Source of the DNA: Paramacrobiotus metropolitanus
Lineage: Eukaryota; Tardigrada; Eutardigrada; Parachela; Macrobiotidae
Length of the DNA: 64,000 nucleotides
Direction of reading: 5' to 3'
NCBI RefSeq assembly: GCF_019649055.1
Contig: NW_026570278.1
Span: 806,001-870,000, forward strand
Below, piece by piece: positions 1-10,920 of the stretch (the first letter of the stretch is position 1; each line of letters starts with the position of its first letter). The notes below the pieces were generated by a model that was not told where the DNA came from, did not search any database, and saw nothing but the letters and a program-made list of their open reading frames with translations. The position numbers and the translations under genes are program-made.

Positions 1-204
1 ATTGAGAATTTCACCAGCCTATTCTCTGATGGGACGGCCAAGGTCCAATGGTCCTTTGGAAGGCTGATCCCTTATTTACGAAAGATGATCCCGGCCATTG
101 TTAATGATCTGGAGAACGTACAAACGTACCCACTTTATCACGAGGATCTTAACTTTCTGATCACCAAGTGCATCAATACTAGGCAATTGTCCTTAAATTA
201 TTAA
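1..204 (+). CDS. 3' end of an unrecognised protein-coding gene (cut by window edge)
   Basis: Frame 1 is open from the first base for 67 codons and stops at TAA 202-204. It has no ATG that would make it a complete gene, so it looks like a last exon or the tail of a long one. The composition is protein-like: mixed charged and hydrophobic residues, ending in the residues NTRQLSLNY. I recognise no domain. The part before the window would be needed to name it. Followed directly by non-coding DNA with short direct repeats. Confidence 0.5.
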   Translation: MENFTSLFSDGTAKVQWSFGRLIPYLRKMIPAIVNDLENVQTYPLYHEDLNFLITKCINTRQLSLNY

Positions 205-775
205 ACACGTTTTTCCGTACCAAAGATTGGTGGCGTAGACCGCACTGTGCACATCTGTCAGCCACCAGGGTTACGAGTACACCATATTGTGTTACGAGTA
301 CAAACCATACTGTGTTACGAGTACAAACAAAAAAACTCGTACAAACGGTGACTCGTTGCTGCTGTGAGCCATGGCTGCACTCAAATGGGCACGCTTCGAC
401 CGTAGCAATAGCCATAGCCGTATCCTTTGGTCTTGGACCGAATGACGGTCCGAATCGTCATCAGCTGCGGTTTCAAAGCTACGGCACGGTCAATGCAGAG
501 CTGGCATTGACCGTAGAAAAGACAAAATACGGTCGTCCTTTTTCTCCATCTGCCTTCGCAATCATATACAGTTTTATACATCTACCTACAGGGAGTAAAG
601 TCTTGAAATTTTCAGAAAAGTTTGAAGATATTTCTCAAAAATGTAATTATTAATCGTTTTCTGTTTTTAAAATGGTTTCACAGAAAATCGTCTGGTGATC
701 ACGCAAGCGACCATTTTAGCGCAACAAATCAGTACTATGTACAAATCGCATCATGCCCGCTCCGCGTCCGATTAC
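205..775. other. Intergenic stretch with short direct repeats and a small hairpin
   Basis: No gene recognised. The decamer TTACGAGTAC occurs three times at about 271, 292 and 314 as a short degenerate direct repeat of roughly 21 bp. An 11 bp inverted repeat (ACGGTCAATGC at 486-496, its complement at 504-514) can form a hairpin. Open frames here (for example 312-653) show no domain and no splice logic. Confidence 0.5.
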
Positions 776-1598
776 TTCGGCCGCGTTACATTTCGGCCGC
801 ACAGGTTCACTTCGGCCAACGTTCATTTCGGCCGTGGCTCATTTCGCTCGTTTCGGCCAATGGATGTTTCGGCCATCATAGCTTTTCTTGGGTTTCCTAC
901 GTTTTCTAGGTTTTTCCTAAATTTCCTTATGTACCGTATTCTTATGGGTTTTTTAGGTTTCTTAGGTTTTCTTAGATTTTTTAGGGTTGCTTAGGTTTCT
1001 CAGGTTTCATTAGGTTTCTTAGGTTTCTTAGGTTTCCTTAGGTTTCTTTGTTTTCTTAGGTTTCTTATGTTTCTCAGGTGTCCTTAGGTTTCTTTGGTAT
1101 CTTTGGCCTTCTTAGGTCATCTTGGATTTATTATGATTTCTTCGGTATTCTTTGGTTTTAGTATGTTTTCATATGTATTTTTAGGTTATCCTTAGGTTAT
1201 TTAGGATGTAAAGATTTAATCTCGGTTTGTGTTTTTCCCAAGGTGTGGTACGGTTAGGTTTGCAGTACTCTCCCGTGACGGCAGACGTCGTGACTTCGCA
1301 TAATCGGCTTTATGATGGTCGACGTTGTGGTAATCAGAGCAATCGGGCGAGGGAGACGTGATCGTGAGATTCGTGACAGTAACACTACAAAAACTGTTAA
1401 AACAAATTGTTCGTGCAGAATAAAATTGAAACAGAACAAAATGCTGCGTATAACGATAACTTGGCTAGTTACATGGTGCTGATTAAAAGTTTTGGTAAAC
1501 CATATTTACGTCGAAATGTACTATACCCGATGTGAATTACGGTCGAAATAAACGACGGCCGAAATGAGCGCGGCCGAAAATGAAATGAAAACGGCCGA
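776..1598. mobile_element. Putative non-autonomous element bounded by inverted TTCGGCC clusters
   Basis: Six copies of TTCGGCC, spaced 16-20 bp, lie at 776-874. The complementary motif GGCCGAA recurs at 1557-1598 (three copies plus a variant at 1541). The two clusters are in opposite orientation and enclose about 700 bp of AT-rich DNA with no gene. Iterated subterminal motifs in inverted orientation are typical of DNA transposon ends, where a transposase would bind. No clear target-site duplication was found, so the ends are approximate. Confidence 0.45.
905..1110 (+). repeat. Degenerate TTAGGTTTC-type short tandem repeat
   Basis: A run of imperfect 8-12 bp units with core TTAGGTTT(C) fills about 200 bp, strongest at 945-1070, and fades out on both sides. 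It contains TTAGG, the common arthropod telomere unit, but the period is irregular and the array is internal, so it is a degenerate microsatellite rather than telomere. Confidence 0.6.
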
Positions 1599-1605
1599 AG
1601 TGATC

Positions 1606-2436
1606 GGTAGCCACTGATTTTAGGTTTGTAACAAAAACAAATCCAAGACAACCTTTCGCTTTGTCTTGGTGCCCCGTTAGCAGCTTTCGGTCGCAACATA
1701 CTGAAATTTTTGGACAGCAGACTTGGGAACTAACACGGTCTTCATAATCTCTCGTTTCGTATAAATTTATTTGGCGCAAATCAAAAATTAATGAAAAAAT
1801 TCCCTTCTGCAATATTCCGCATCGTTCTACCTGACATCCCATCTGATTTTTCTGCTTTTCAATTTACTTTTAATTAAAAGTCCTTTTTTCGCATACCGGG
1901 AAAGACCGACCTTTATGCTAACTCTTAGGTCATTATTGCGACAGTAAGGTAAATTCAAAGGGCTTTTGTGCAAAGACTTTGCCAACCCCAGTTTTTAGGC
2001 AGCTTTGACGTACTGCACTTTGTAGACCGAAGGTTTTGCATGACTGTAAATTTTGGGGGAAGCGGTTTTTCCCGAATGTGAATTACGGGGGCGGACGGTT
2101 TTGCTGGAGAGCGTGTACTGGAGATGGGGATACTTATGTATTTATATGTTGACCCATTTGTCTAACATCGACCCATTTGTCCCATTTAGAAATTAGACCC
2201 ATTATTAGCTACATAACTTGCAGTGAAAACGGTGTCGGACAAAAAGTTACTGATTTCAAATCGTTCAACTGATAAAATGGTAGCATCGCGAATGCTGAAG
2301 AAACAAGATTGTTCGCTTACACCAGTAATCTTTTGTACCAAACGCAGCGCGAAAAATTTTTGAAAAAAAAATAAACACGCGCAAATAAACACAGATATAA
2401 GGGCGCGCAAGATTCAAGAATAAATCGCAACAGAAG
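1606..2436. other. Gene-free stretch downstream of the protease gene
   Basis: Nothing recognised beyond short random frames. It is AT-rich and would contain the 3' UTR of the minus strand protease that ends at 2437. Confidence 0.4.
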
Positions 2437-4898
2437 TTAAAGGCTAAGCATTTGCATGCGCTCTACTCTTGTCGCGGCTTGTCTGCGGTTAATAGATACA
2501 GAACAAGATCTCCGAATTTTAACCATTAATAAAGAAATTACTGCAAGTAGGAAAATTGTCCCAATAACGAGAAAATAAATGGGTTCCACGGATTCTTTGT
2601 CGCCTTTTAGAAATGAAGTGGCTGGCTCGTTTTCTGGTGCTATCTCATAGGAGCTGTTCAGTTCGTTGAGACCCACGGTATCCCGTACCCAGTTATTAAT
2701 GGCGGCCAGCTGGTTATCCACATATTCTGCCGGATAATCTTCAACCATGCACAAGCTGGAAAAATTATTGAAAAGTCAATTCGTAATAGCTATTTTGCAT
2801 TGCATTATAGCATACATACTTTTTTGAAAATGTAGCGAATGCATAGAAACGATCATCCTCCGCCTTGCAGATCAAAGGGTCTCCACTGTCTCCAGAATAT
2901 GGTCCTGCATCCTTTTTTATTGCACACGCTTGGCCTTGACGCAGTCCACGGCTTTCACAGTACGTAGAGTTTTTCTTTTCTACTCCGCCTAAGTAGTGGA
3001 GTTTTGCGGTAGGGGTTCTGATCAACCACCAATAAGCTTCGTCAGATGAATTTGGAGGTAGAGAATCACTGAATTCGTTTTCAGGAATGTTTTCGTCAGA
3101 TTCTACCCCGTAGCAAACTGTCACGCCCCATCCCCATTACCAAGCATTTTTTTGGGTATTTAATTCCTAAGCCTTGCCTTGGAAACCGCATTGGAGCCAC
3201 ATCCTCGTTAAATTTGATTTCCTGCATCAACAAAGCATGGATTACCTTCGTGCAGCAATTAACACTTGCATTTACATTCTGCGAATTGCTGACTAAAGAT
3301 TTCAATAATGTACGATACAAGCCTGTCGTCGACAGGCTTGTATCGTACACTATTGAGCATGTAAATTTTACAGGTAGAGCGATATCAGCGCGAAGTTGGC
3401 GCTATAATGTTGGCCACTACAATACGTTTACAGCAACGCCTAAATCCGCTCCGCCGATAGATTGTCCCATATAGTGAACCGACCGTGTTCTAGCCACCTT
3501 CCGCTAGGGCCGGCTAGGCAATTACTGTAGAGTAACCCTGCACTTAACAGCTTTTTCGTACGATATGAGCTGTACGGCACTGTAGTACTAAGAAACGTTC
3601 AGCTGGCTCAGAGCCGACTGCACTGCACTCACATGTGCTGTAGTCTCAGGCAGCACATGTGAATGGTGAATGTGCTCGGACAGCGTACGTCTCTCTGAGC
3701 TGTAAAAAAAATTGTCAAGTGCAGGGTTACTCTACAGTACTCTGGCCGCTAGATGAAGTCGCTCCACACAGTTGGTTTACGAGAAATTACCTTGCAAAAG
3801 CGTATATTGCGTGTGCATTTGTGAATACGAGCAGAACACACATTTGCAGGTGCTACTTTCCCGTACACCAATTCTGTGGAGTTACTACATCTGGCGGCTA
3901 CAGTATAATTAAACTCATTAACATATCTGGCGTGCGCAAAGCCACCAGCCAGCCAAATGCATGCATGTTACATTAAACTGTGTGGCGCGCTGCAATAAAT
4001 GGATTTATGTGTAACCCGTAAATTTCTAAGGTTCGCTGTATTTGCGAATGCTCAGTTTGTCGACAGGATGGTATGCACAACGGTAATGCTAAGTAATGAA
4101 ATTAAATTTGCTGTTGTCGATAGTAGTAGTGGTAGTGGAAATGCTGCTAGGGGGCATAATATTATGTGAGATTTATCGGATCATCAGTATCCTAACCGCT
4201 CCCACTAGTACCAGTAGCATTTCCCTATGTGCAATAATAAAAACGATGACGATCCATAAACGATGACGAAAATTTTGCGTGGTAGTGTGGTACCCGTTTC
4301 GTAATCTGTGGTCAGTAATGTTGAAACCATCTGATGTTTCTGCTTACTTACTTTTCTCGTCTTCAGCAGGCAGATGTCGTACACTCTATTAGGTTTTATG
4401 GTGACAGGGTCTTTGTAAAGTGGATGCTGCAGCACATTTTCCAGTTTCATTATGTGTGCTCTTGGGTAGCTGTTTCTTTTCAGATTCCAGGCACCCACTA
4501 AAATGCTGCACCAGGACATGCCATGTTCGGGTGGCAAACATTTGGTACAGCAGTGGGCGGCAGTGACTATCCACCAGGGAGTAATCTACAAATAACAAAT
4601 TTTCCGGTAGGGAAAGGTAGTGTTTTTCCGCTAAAGACAGGCTTGGCCGCACCATCCATCACCTTTCGTTGACCAGAAATCTCGAATTACATCTCAGTTA
4701 CAGTACATAAATATTATTGCTCACAATGTATCCAGCGCACGCGTAATTCTTCCAACCAGTGACATTGCTGTACAATACAGCTGCCATATAGGGATTTTGG
4801 TGGATTTCTGCTTCCGTTCCATTGTATATCGAAAAGGCACTTGGGAAAAACGCCAAACGAAAAACAATAATTAGGAAGCAATTTTGCAGCTTGGTCAT
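2437..4898 (-). CDS. Membrane-anchored trypsin-like serine protease (frameshift in exon 3)
   Basis: Four exons on the minus strand: 4898-4707, 4585-4352, 3221-2820 and 2755-2437, with introns of 121, 1130 and 64 bp. The ATG at 4898 opens a signal peptide (MTKLQNCFLIIVFRLAFF...), so I prefer it to the in-frame ATG at 4946. The S1 triad is visible: His in TAAHC (exon 2), Asp in VYDICLLK (end of exon 2), Ser in GDSGDPL (exon 3). The usual GDSGG is changed to GDSGD. By position, residue 189 looks like Gly and Cys191 is replaced by Tyr, so trypsin specificity is doubtful. Exon 4 adds a stalk, a transmembrane helix (about YFLVIGTIFLLAVISLLMV) and a short basic tail, giving a type I membrane protease of about 380 aa. 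Near 3130-3140 the frame shifts by one base, just before the WGWG motif. Exon 3 keeps correct phase only if one base is removed, so this is an indel, either a mutation or an assembly error. Confidence 0.8.
3303..3355. repeat. 53 bp palindrome with 26 bp arms
   Basis: The left arm 3303-3328 and right arm 3330-3355 are reverse complements with one mismatch, around a single central T (core GCCTGTCGTCGACAGGC). It lies in the third intron of the protease gene, 80 bp upstream of exon 3. It can extrude as a cruciform or fold as an RNA hairpin. No terminal motif or TSD marks it as a transposon. Confidence 0.85.
3523..3739. mobile_element. 217 bp MITE with 23 bp perfect terminal inverted repeats and TA ends
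   Basis: 3523-3545 (TACTGTAGAGTAACCCTGCA...) is exactly repeated in inverse at 3717-3739. The outermost TA on both sides fits a TA target duplication, as for Tc1/mariner-type elements. The interior has no coding capacity but holds a further inverted motif (CACATGTG...). It is inserted in intron 3 of the serine protease gene. Confidence 0.75.
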
Positions 4899-5019
4899 AA
4901 TGCGGAGGTGCAAACGTTTCAGCAAAGGACAATATGCCGTTCCCACTTTCGAACCTTTTAACTGTAATCAACCGTTTCAGCAACAGAATTCAGAGGCAAA
5001 TATATTGCATGCAGCGAGA

Positions 5020-5460
5020 ATAGAAACTCCCCATTATACGTGTTGGCACTGTTTATCGCTGCTGCGAACAATGAACCCAAATGAAAACACTTGTAAAATG
5101 TATTTATCGGTCTGGTTTCGAGCTGTAAAATAAACGTGTGAACTGTACGTGCTTTCAAATTTTAGCGATTGAGAAGAAATCGTAAATAATAAAAGCGAGC
5201 AAAAGCCCATACATCGGCAGGTGATCTCCCCAATTTATACTTGTAGTTGTTGGCATTGTTTATCGCTTCTGCGAACAATGAACCCAGACGAAATCGCTTA
5301 TGATATTTATCGGTCTGGCTTTGAGCTGTAAAATGAGCGTATAAAGTAACCGTACGCCTGTACGTGTTTTCAAACATTAGCGATCGAGAATAAATCATAA
5401 ATAATAAAGGCCTGCAAAAGACTGTACACAGTAAATAAGTCAGGTGATCATAAATTATAA
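5020..5460. repeat. Tandem duplication (about 205 and 230 bp) upstream of the protease start
   Basis: Copy 1 (about 5020-5226) and copy 2 (about 5227-5460) share blocks such as TTTATCGCT(G/T)CTGCGAACAA, TATTTATCGGTCTGG and TTTTAGCGATTGAGAA-like runs, with scattered substitutions. The pair begins about 120 bp upstream of the protease ATG, where a minus strand promoter is expected. Each copy has a TATAA-like sequence on the minus strand (near 5030 and 5237). A duplicated promoter region is plausible but unproven. Confidence 0.6.
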
Positions 5461-7580
5461 TGTTTAAACTTTGACCGTCTGATGTAAATGTCATTTGCAT
5501 GCAACTTATTGCTACCTTCTGCAATTATTTAATAATCAATACCTTATTACATTTCCGACGGATTGAAAACCGATCATGTGATGTCACACGTTCGAGCCAA
5601 TTGTCGAACCTGATACCCGTTAAGCCCGTTAAGGACAAACGCTGGGCCAATGGTTAACAATTTAGTCGTCGAAAGCACAAAAGCTTCGTCCGTATTGATT
5701 AGAAACGCTTTTGTGCACTAGATTTGGCATTTTTAGTACATATCTGTCACGAGTACGACTGACAGAAGTGCATTTTGTATGGACAGTCATACTGTGATGT
5801 TGTTTGCAATGGCCAGAAAGTATCATTTAATTATTAATGCGTTAAATGTACTTTGATCTCATAAAACAATCAATAAAATGTTGACCGACAGTTTGTCTGT
5901 GAGTGCTTTTGAGTTGAAGGCGTGTTCCTTCATCGTTCATATTTTTGCAACAGAAATCACTGTTGAGTGCCTGAAAGGGAAGAATACCTTGTAAATGAAT
6001 TAATTAGTATCAGCTTGCATGGCTAGCAGCCCTGGAATATCTTGTCTGGAAAGTGTTCTCTAGAAAATCTTCTTAGCTGGACATGGGTGCCCTTAGTTAG
6101 CTTGAACGAGTTTACATAAAGATCAACATAGCTGAACGATTGGGTTAGCGTCGTATGTGACCGGCAAAAATGTCCCCCCTGTCCCCCCGGACATTTTTTT
6201 CGTGTCCCCCCTGCCACCATCACCAAAATGGTAACCCTTTAGCCATAATGGTGACATGGGGGACCTTTTACGGAAACCTGATTTTCAGGTCAATCGGTCA
6301 CCTTAGAAAAACAGCCACCAGCGCTACCAAAGCGTTACCAGTCAAAAATAACAGCGAAAGTTGTTTACTGAAAGGATATCATTGCGGCAATGAAACTTGT
6401 CGTGTCCGGCTTGGGTGACATTATTGCCGGAGTGAATTACTCGGTGTCCGGTATGGGAACATATTATAGACTCTTTCTGTTATGATTAATAAACGTTTTC
6501 ATTTGATTGGTTAACTCATAAATGTTTATTGATTTGTATTCTGTAGTCGTTTTCAAATGAATTCCGGCACACTAGTGAGTGCACTTGGCAGGCACTAGTC
6601 AGCACAGAATACATTATGCTATACATTAATTGTAAATCTAAATTAAAGAGTACTGCACATTGGAATATAAATCATATTATGAACAGTCTCTACGGAATAC
6701 AAGAGATTGTCACTTGAAGCCAAATTAGCTGAAAATCGTATATTTTTATTAGGCTCTGAAAAAATTACAATCACAAACAGTACAACAAAGTTTCCATGTG
6801 CAGTGTCCTGTTGTTGTTATGGCCTACATATTCCTAGTTGCGTGGAAGCTTGATGCACCTCTATTCAAGCTGGAATGGGATAGATGCACACAATAGTGTC
6901 TCTGTTATGTCTTCCGGTACAACAATGGCCCGGCAGGATGGTTTATGCAGTCCGGAAGAAAAGTTTACGCATCAAAGGTGCCGCCGGCAGAAAGTTTTGC
7001 TCGATCCAGCGGAAGGTTTACGGAGCATAAACCTTTCTGCCGGATTTCAGCGGAAAGGTTTATGCGGCTCCCTTTATTGTACAGCATTACATTAACCCGT
7101 AAAATTTCTTCCGGTTGTAAGCGCGTATCCGAAGCCCCTTGTAATAACCGGCACAAAAGTAAGGGAAAGCCGTAGCCGAGCACGTTATGTTTCATCTTCG
7201 TGGTAAATTTTCGGAAAAGAAAACAGTAAAAAAAGATCAAACATAATGATGTTGCTCAACAAAGTCTTTTAGTTCGCGCGTTTTTTCCAGGCCTGCTAGG
7301 AAATTCGCGAATTTTTCAGTAATACAGTTAGATTGCAAATTAGTCGTTGGGTGTTTCGCCTCGAAACTGCTTAAAAATATGATGATTCATGGATTTTTGT
7401 TCGTTATAGTGCGCCCCTCAATAGCCGCTGCAAAGGACAATAGAAGCCCTCTCCGTAAATGAAGCCCCCCCCCCTTAAGGTGGTTCGAAAATTATAAGCT
7501 CCTCGAAATAGAAGCCCTGGGCTTTAATAAAATGCACGAAAAAATGAAATTCCTGAGCACCGGAAGGTCCGGTACCTACC
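5461..7580. other. Gene-free region with short inverted repeats
   Basis: No gene recognised. 6170-6260 contains C-rich direct and inverted repeats. 6960-7075 contains several copies of a CGGCAGAAAGGTTTA-like motif in both orientations, which can fold. Open frames of 66-91 codons here follow these repeats and show no domain. Confidence 0.4.
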
Positions 7581-8184
7581 CGTAAAGACACTTAAGTGGG
7601 CCACTATGATAAGTGAATGGGCAACATACAGAGTAGACGACTGAAAAACCTGTTACCAGCCTCGCATGGCGGACACATTCAGTTTTTTTCCGAATTTTGA
7701 TGAAGAAGTCTTCGCAGAATTGCTGCGGAAGACTGAAGTTAAAACAATGTGGTGTAGAACTATCGTCAGACAAATTCACGAGCAATCTGTAGGGCACATG
7801 CGAAGAAATACGGTATGTCTTCACTAAAATACGGAAATGCGGAAATCACTAAAGAAAGCGGTTGTTTTAATAAACACAGCCGCATACTGCAGACGCATCT
7901 GCAGCCGCACAAGTGCGGTAGTTGTATGGATATTATTGCGTAGTTCAGTGGCTTCGGTGGAGTGGCTTACCTGTTTCGTCACTGTTTTTTTACAACTCAA
8001 ATAACTAAAAAACGGTTCAACATTTTTCAAAACTTTCAAGTACTCTAAAAAGAGCAGGATCTCGTGAAACTGCCAAATCAAAAAACAGGATTAAAAAGGG
8101 TTGGGAGAGAAATAACTGAAGGTGGGCCACTTAAGTGTATGGTGCCCATTCACTTATCAGGTGGCCCATTTAAGTGTCTTTACG
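7581..8184. mobile_element. 604 bp MITE with about 47 bp imperfect terminal inverted repeats
   Basis: The left end 7581-7628 (CGTAAAGACACTTAAGTGGG...) is mirrored at 8138-8184 with few mismatches. Both ends also carry TGATAAGTGAATGGGCA. Just inside the right repeat, at 8121-8139, a second GTGGGCCACTTAAGTGTA occurs. There is no transposase frame. No clear target-site duplication could be read, so the superfamily is not assigned. Confidence 0.75.
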
Positions 8185-8944
8185 AATAGCATTTGTCATG
8201 TACATAATTTTTACGCCCTTGCCAATAAAACACATTGAAATATAATATCTCCTCGGGGCGTTCCAGCTTTTGAAGACCAGGGCTTATAATTCGATTTTTA
8301 CGGTAAAGGTCTTCGCGAAGGGAAGATAGAATTGTACCATGTTTTTGAAATAATTTGTCGGTAAATTGACAGGTTCAATAGTAACACGATGTACTCTTAT
8401 ATGTAGTATGGCCAGTGCATAATTCCGGTCAGTTTCAATTCTCTGTTCTCTGCTACTGTGCCATTAAACAGATCTTCCAAAGCCGGTTAACCGGAGCTCC
8501 AATAATTCCTGTGCTGGTCGCTTTGCAGTCATCAGCCAACTTTCGGCTGACTTTACGACGATCCATCGATCGATCGATTGCTGCACAGCACTCTTCTGCA
8601 TCCTTCTCCCTGCACACGTGGTCAACAAGCTGATTTTCAGGAGGCGGATAATGTAGGGCACCGTCCACAAATTCTGTATGTACATAGAATCGATCCACAT
8701 CAACTCTCACGGTTATACACTATCCCACACTTCGCCGCATTGATTCATGGAATTTAAACACAATATTTCCCCTTTACAATACCGTCAAAACGACAACGTC
8801 GAACGTCCGTTTATGTAAAGAATTCTAGCAAAAGCAGCTTTGATTAATGCTTTTACAAATCTTTTAGTAGTGAGAACATACTCGTAATTATTCGACAGTG
8901 CAGGTTTGTTCTAATTTTACTGCGCGTACTTTTTCCATACTGCG
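8185..8944. other. Gene-free stretch, probably 5' flank of the serpin gene
   Basis: No domain in any frame. It must contain the serpin promoter and possibly an unrecognised first exon with a signal peptide, because the serpin frame below starts without one. Confidence 0.35.
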
Positions 8945-10920
8945 ATGTTCTGTTGTTGGCAAACTCCCGAGGCCGAATGCCCTCTCGACCGCGAGCGCCA
9001 GTACCCTTGGGACCACCATTACAGTCCATACCGTAAAGACTACGCGAAACTGGCGCATAACTTATATACGAAATATTTGGCCCGGCACAGTGGCTTCAGT
9101 CGGAATACGGTGGTATCCCCGTTGTGCGCTGAAATAGCGCTGCTCATGCTGCATGCCGGCGCTGACGATAAGGCAAAAAAGGAGATTGCCGAATTGTTGG
9201 GTGTGGATCCGCTGGACCTCACGGAGAGACTGTGCTCTGACCAATCCAATCTGAAGATGACAGAAGACGAGGACTGCGATCCTGATCACCCTTATGGTAT
9301 TGGTTTTATAGTTATAGATGCTCCTGCAGCATCACTTCACAGGATTTCTTTCTTTCTTGGGTTTGCTAAGATTAAAAAGCGAAGTTTTTTGTAGACATGT
9401 ATCAGCCTGTCGACAAGTTAATCAAATGTAAATATCTTGAGTACCACTCCATAAAATGTATAATACAAAGACATACAAGCATTTTTACCAATACGCGCCG
9501 CGCGTTACAAACACTTGGCATGGCTGTTGTCTAAAGAGAGCAAAACATTCGAATACGCCCGTATTTTTTAAACAAGAATACCCGTAATCCCCAGGTGACT
9601 GGACAAGAGCCGGTGCAGTAATGAACGATCTAACTGCGCAGAGGAATTTGCTTTGGGCGACCAGTTGGCCATCACAGTGAGCGCCAGCATCGCGTAATTA
9701 TGACTGTATCTAAGTTCCTTTATTTGCTGATTTGTTGACTAACTTTTTTTGCTGCTATTCACCGCTGGCGCTGTAGTACCGGCACACTTCCGGAAAACGA
9801 TTTTCTGTTTGGCTTTAATTTGGGATATTTTAGGAAAAAATGAAAACTTCCGTCTGTATTTGGCCAACGCGATACTGTTGTCGGAAGGTACTGACTGCGC
9901 CCAGGAGTTCGAGAAATTAAATATTAACTCGGATTTGCTGCCGCTGACGGTCACTACCGACAAGGAAAGCGTTACAGCGTTCATACGCGAACACACACTG
10001 GGACATGCCCACGACGTAGGACTGTCGCGTTGCGCACCGCAATATCCAACACTGATCAGCACACTGCATCTCCGCTCCAACTGGTACCGGCCCTTCAAGG
10101 GCGAGCGCACCTTTAAGATGCAGTTTGTCACTCCCGACGGTCGTCGCGTGGAAGTCGACGCGATACACGGGATTCGCAAAATCCCCTGCTGGGTACCCGA
10201 GGGGATGGGCGGAGCCAAATTCTTGCAAATGCTTTTTGAAGAAGATGGTAGTTGGAGCGCACTGTTCGTAATGCCGGGAGCCGCGCGGCAGACGTGGCGC
10301 GGCCCGACAAAACCGCAGACAATGAGCGAACTGATTAATCTTCTGACACCAGCGAGACTGGCTGGGGCTATTCGGCAAATGCTCTTCCACAAAGTCAACG
10401 AAGTGACGGTACAGATACCGAAATTTTTTGTGGAGCGGAATGTGGAAATGCAGGATATTTTGTGCGAAATGGGAGTGCGGACGCCGCTGAAATGCGGCTC
10501 TGATCAACCGGGTTCCAACGTAAACAGTATAATGCAGCACATTAGATTCGGTATGGACACTGCTCAGAACCGAAATGCCGGTTCTTTCAATCAGCGTTCT
10601 AAGCAATAAAATAAGATTGCATGGAATCAATGCTCTAAGAAACTTATGGAACATAAGAGCCTGTTTTACTGTTCTGAGAAATCAAGCAAACCTAAAATTT
10701 TCTGGCAAGTATTTAAATTCGTTTTCCAGGCATAGATGAACGCGGAGTAGGCAACGCGTTGCCCGAAAAAACTACTCGACCGATCCTGGATACCATGGAA
10801 ATTTGCGCCGTTTGGCACGCCGAGTTCGTTGCCAATAATCCGTTCATCTTCCTGGTTTATCACCACTTCACCGGCCATATCGCCTACATGGGACATATTG
10901 CCGATCCGGCAGCCATTTAG
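8945..10920 (+). CDS. Serpin (serine protease inhibitor family), three exons
   Basis: Exons 8945-9296, 9834-10550 and 10730-10920 join in phase through introns of 537 and 179 bp (GTATTGG...TTTTAG; GTATGGA...TTCCAG), giving 419 aa. Serpin signatures in order: NTVVSPLCAEIALLMLHAGA (helix B), ANAILLSEG, STLHLRSNWYRPF (strand 3A/4C region), and near the C-terminus NPFIFLVYHHFTGHIAYMG. The reactive loop follows the second intron: DERGVGNALPEKTTRPI. The hinge has Glu-Arg-Gly but Val where inhibitory serpins have Thr or Ser at P14, and the Ala-rich stretch is weak. The protein may therefore be a poor or non-inhibitory serpin. The start (MFCCWQT) is not a signal peptide, and the frame is open 30 nt further upstream, so an upstream exon is possible. 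Confidence 0.85.

Noticed and set aside
905-1110. Interstitial or terminal telomere repeat (TTAGG)
   Set aside because: Unit length is irregular and degenerate, centred on TTAGGTTTC, inside a likely transposon.
9917-10654. Minus strand frames of 219 and 245 codons opposite the serpin
   Set aside because: Shadow of the serpin exons; the + strand has clear serpin motifs and phased introns.
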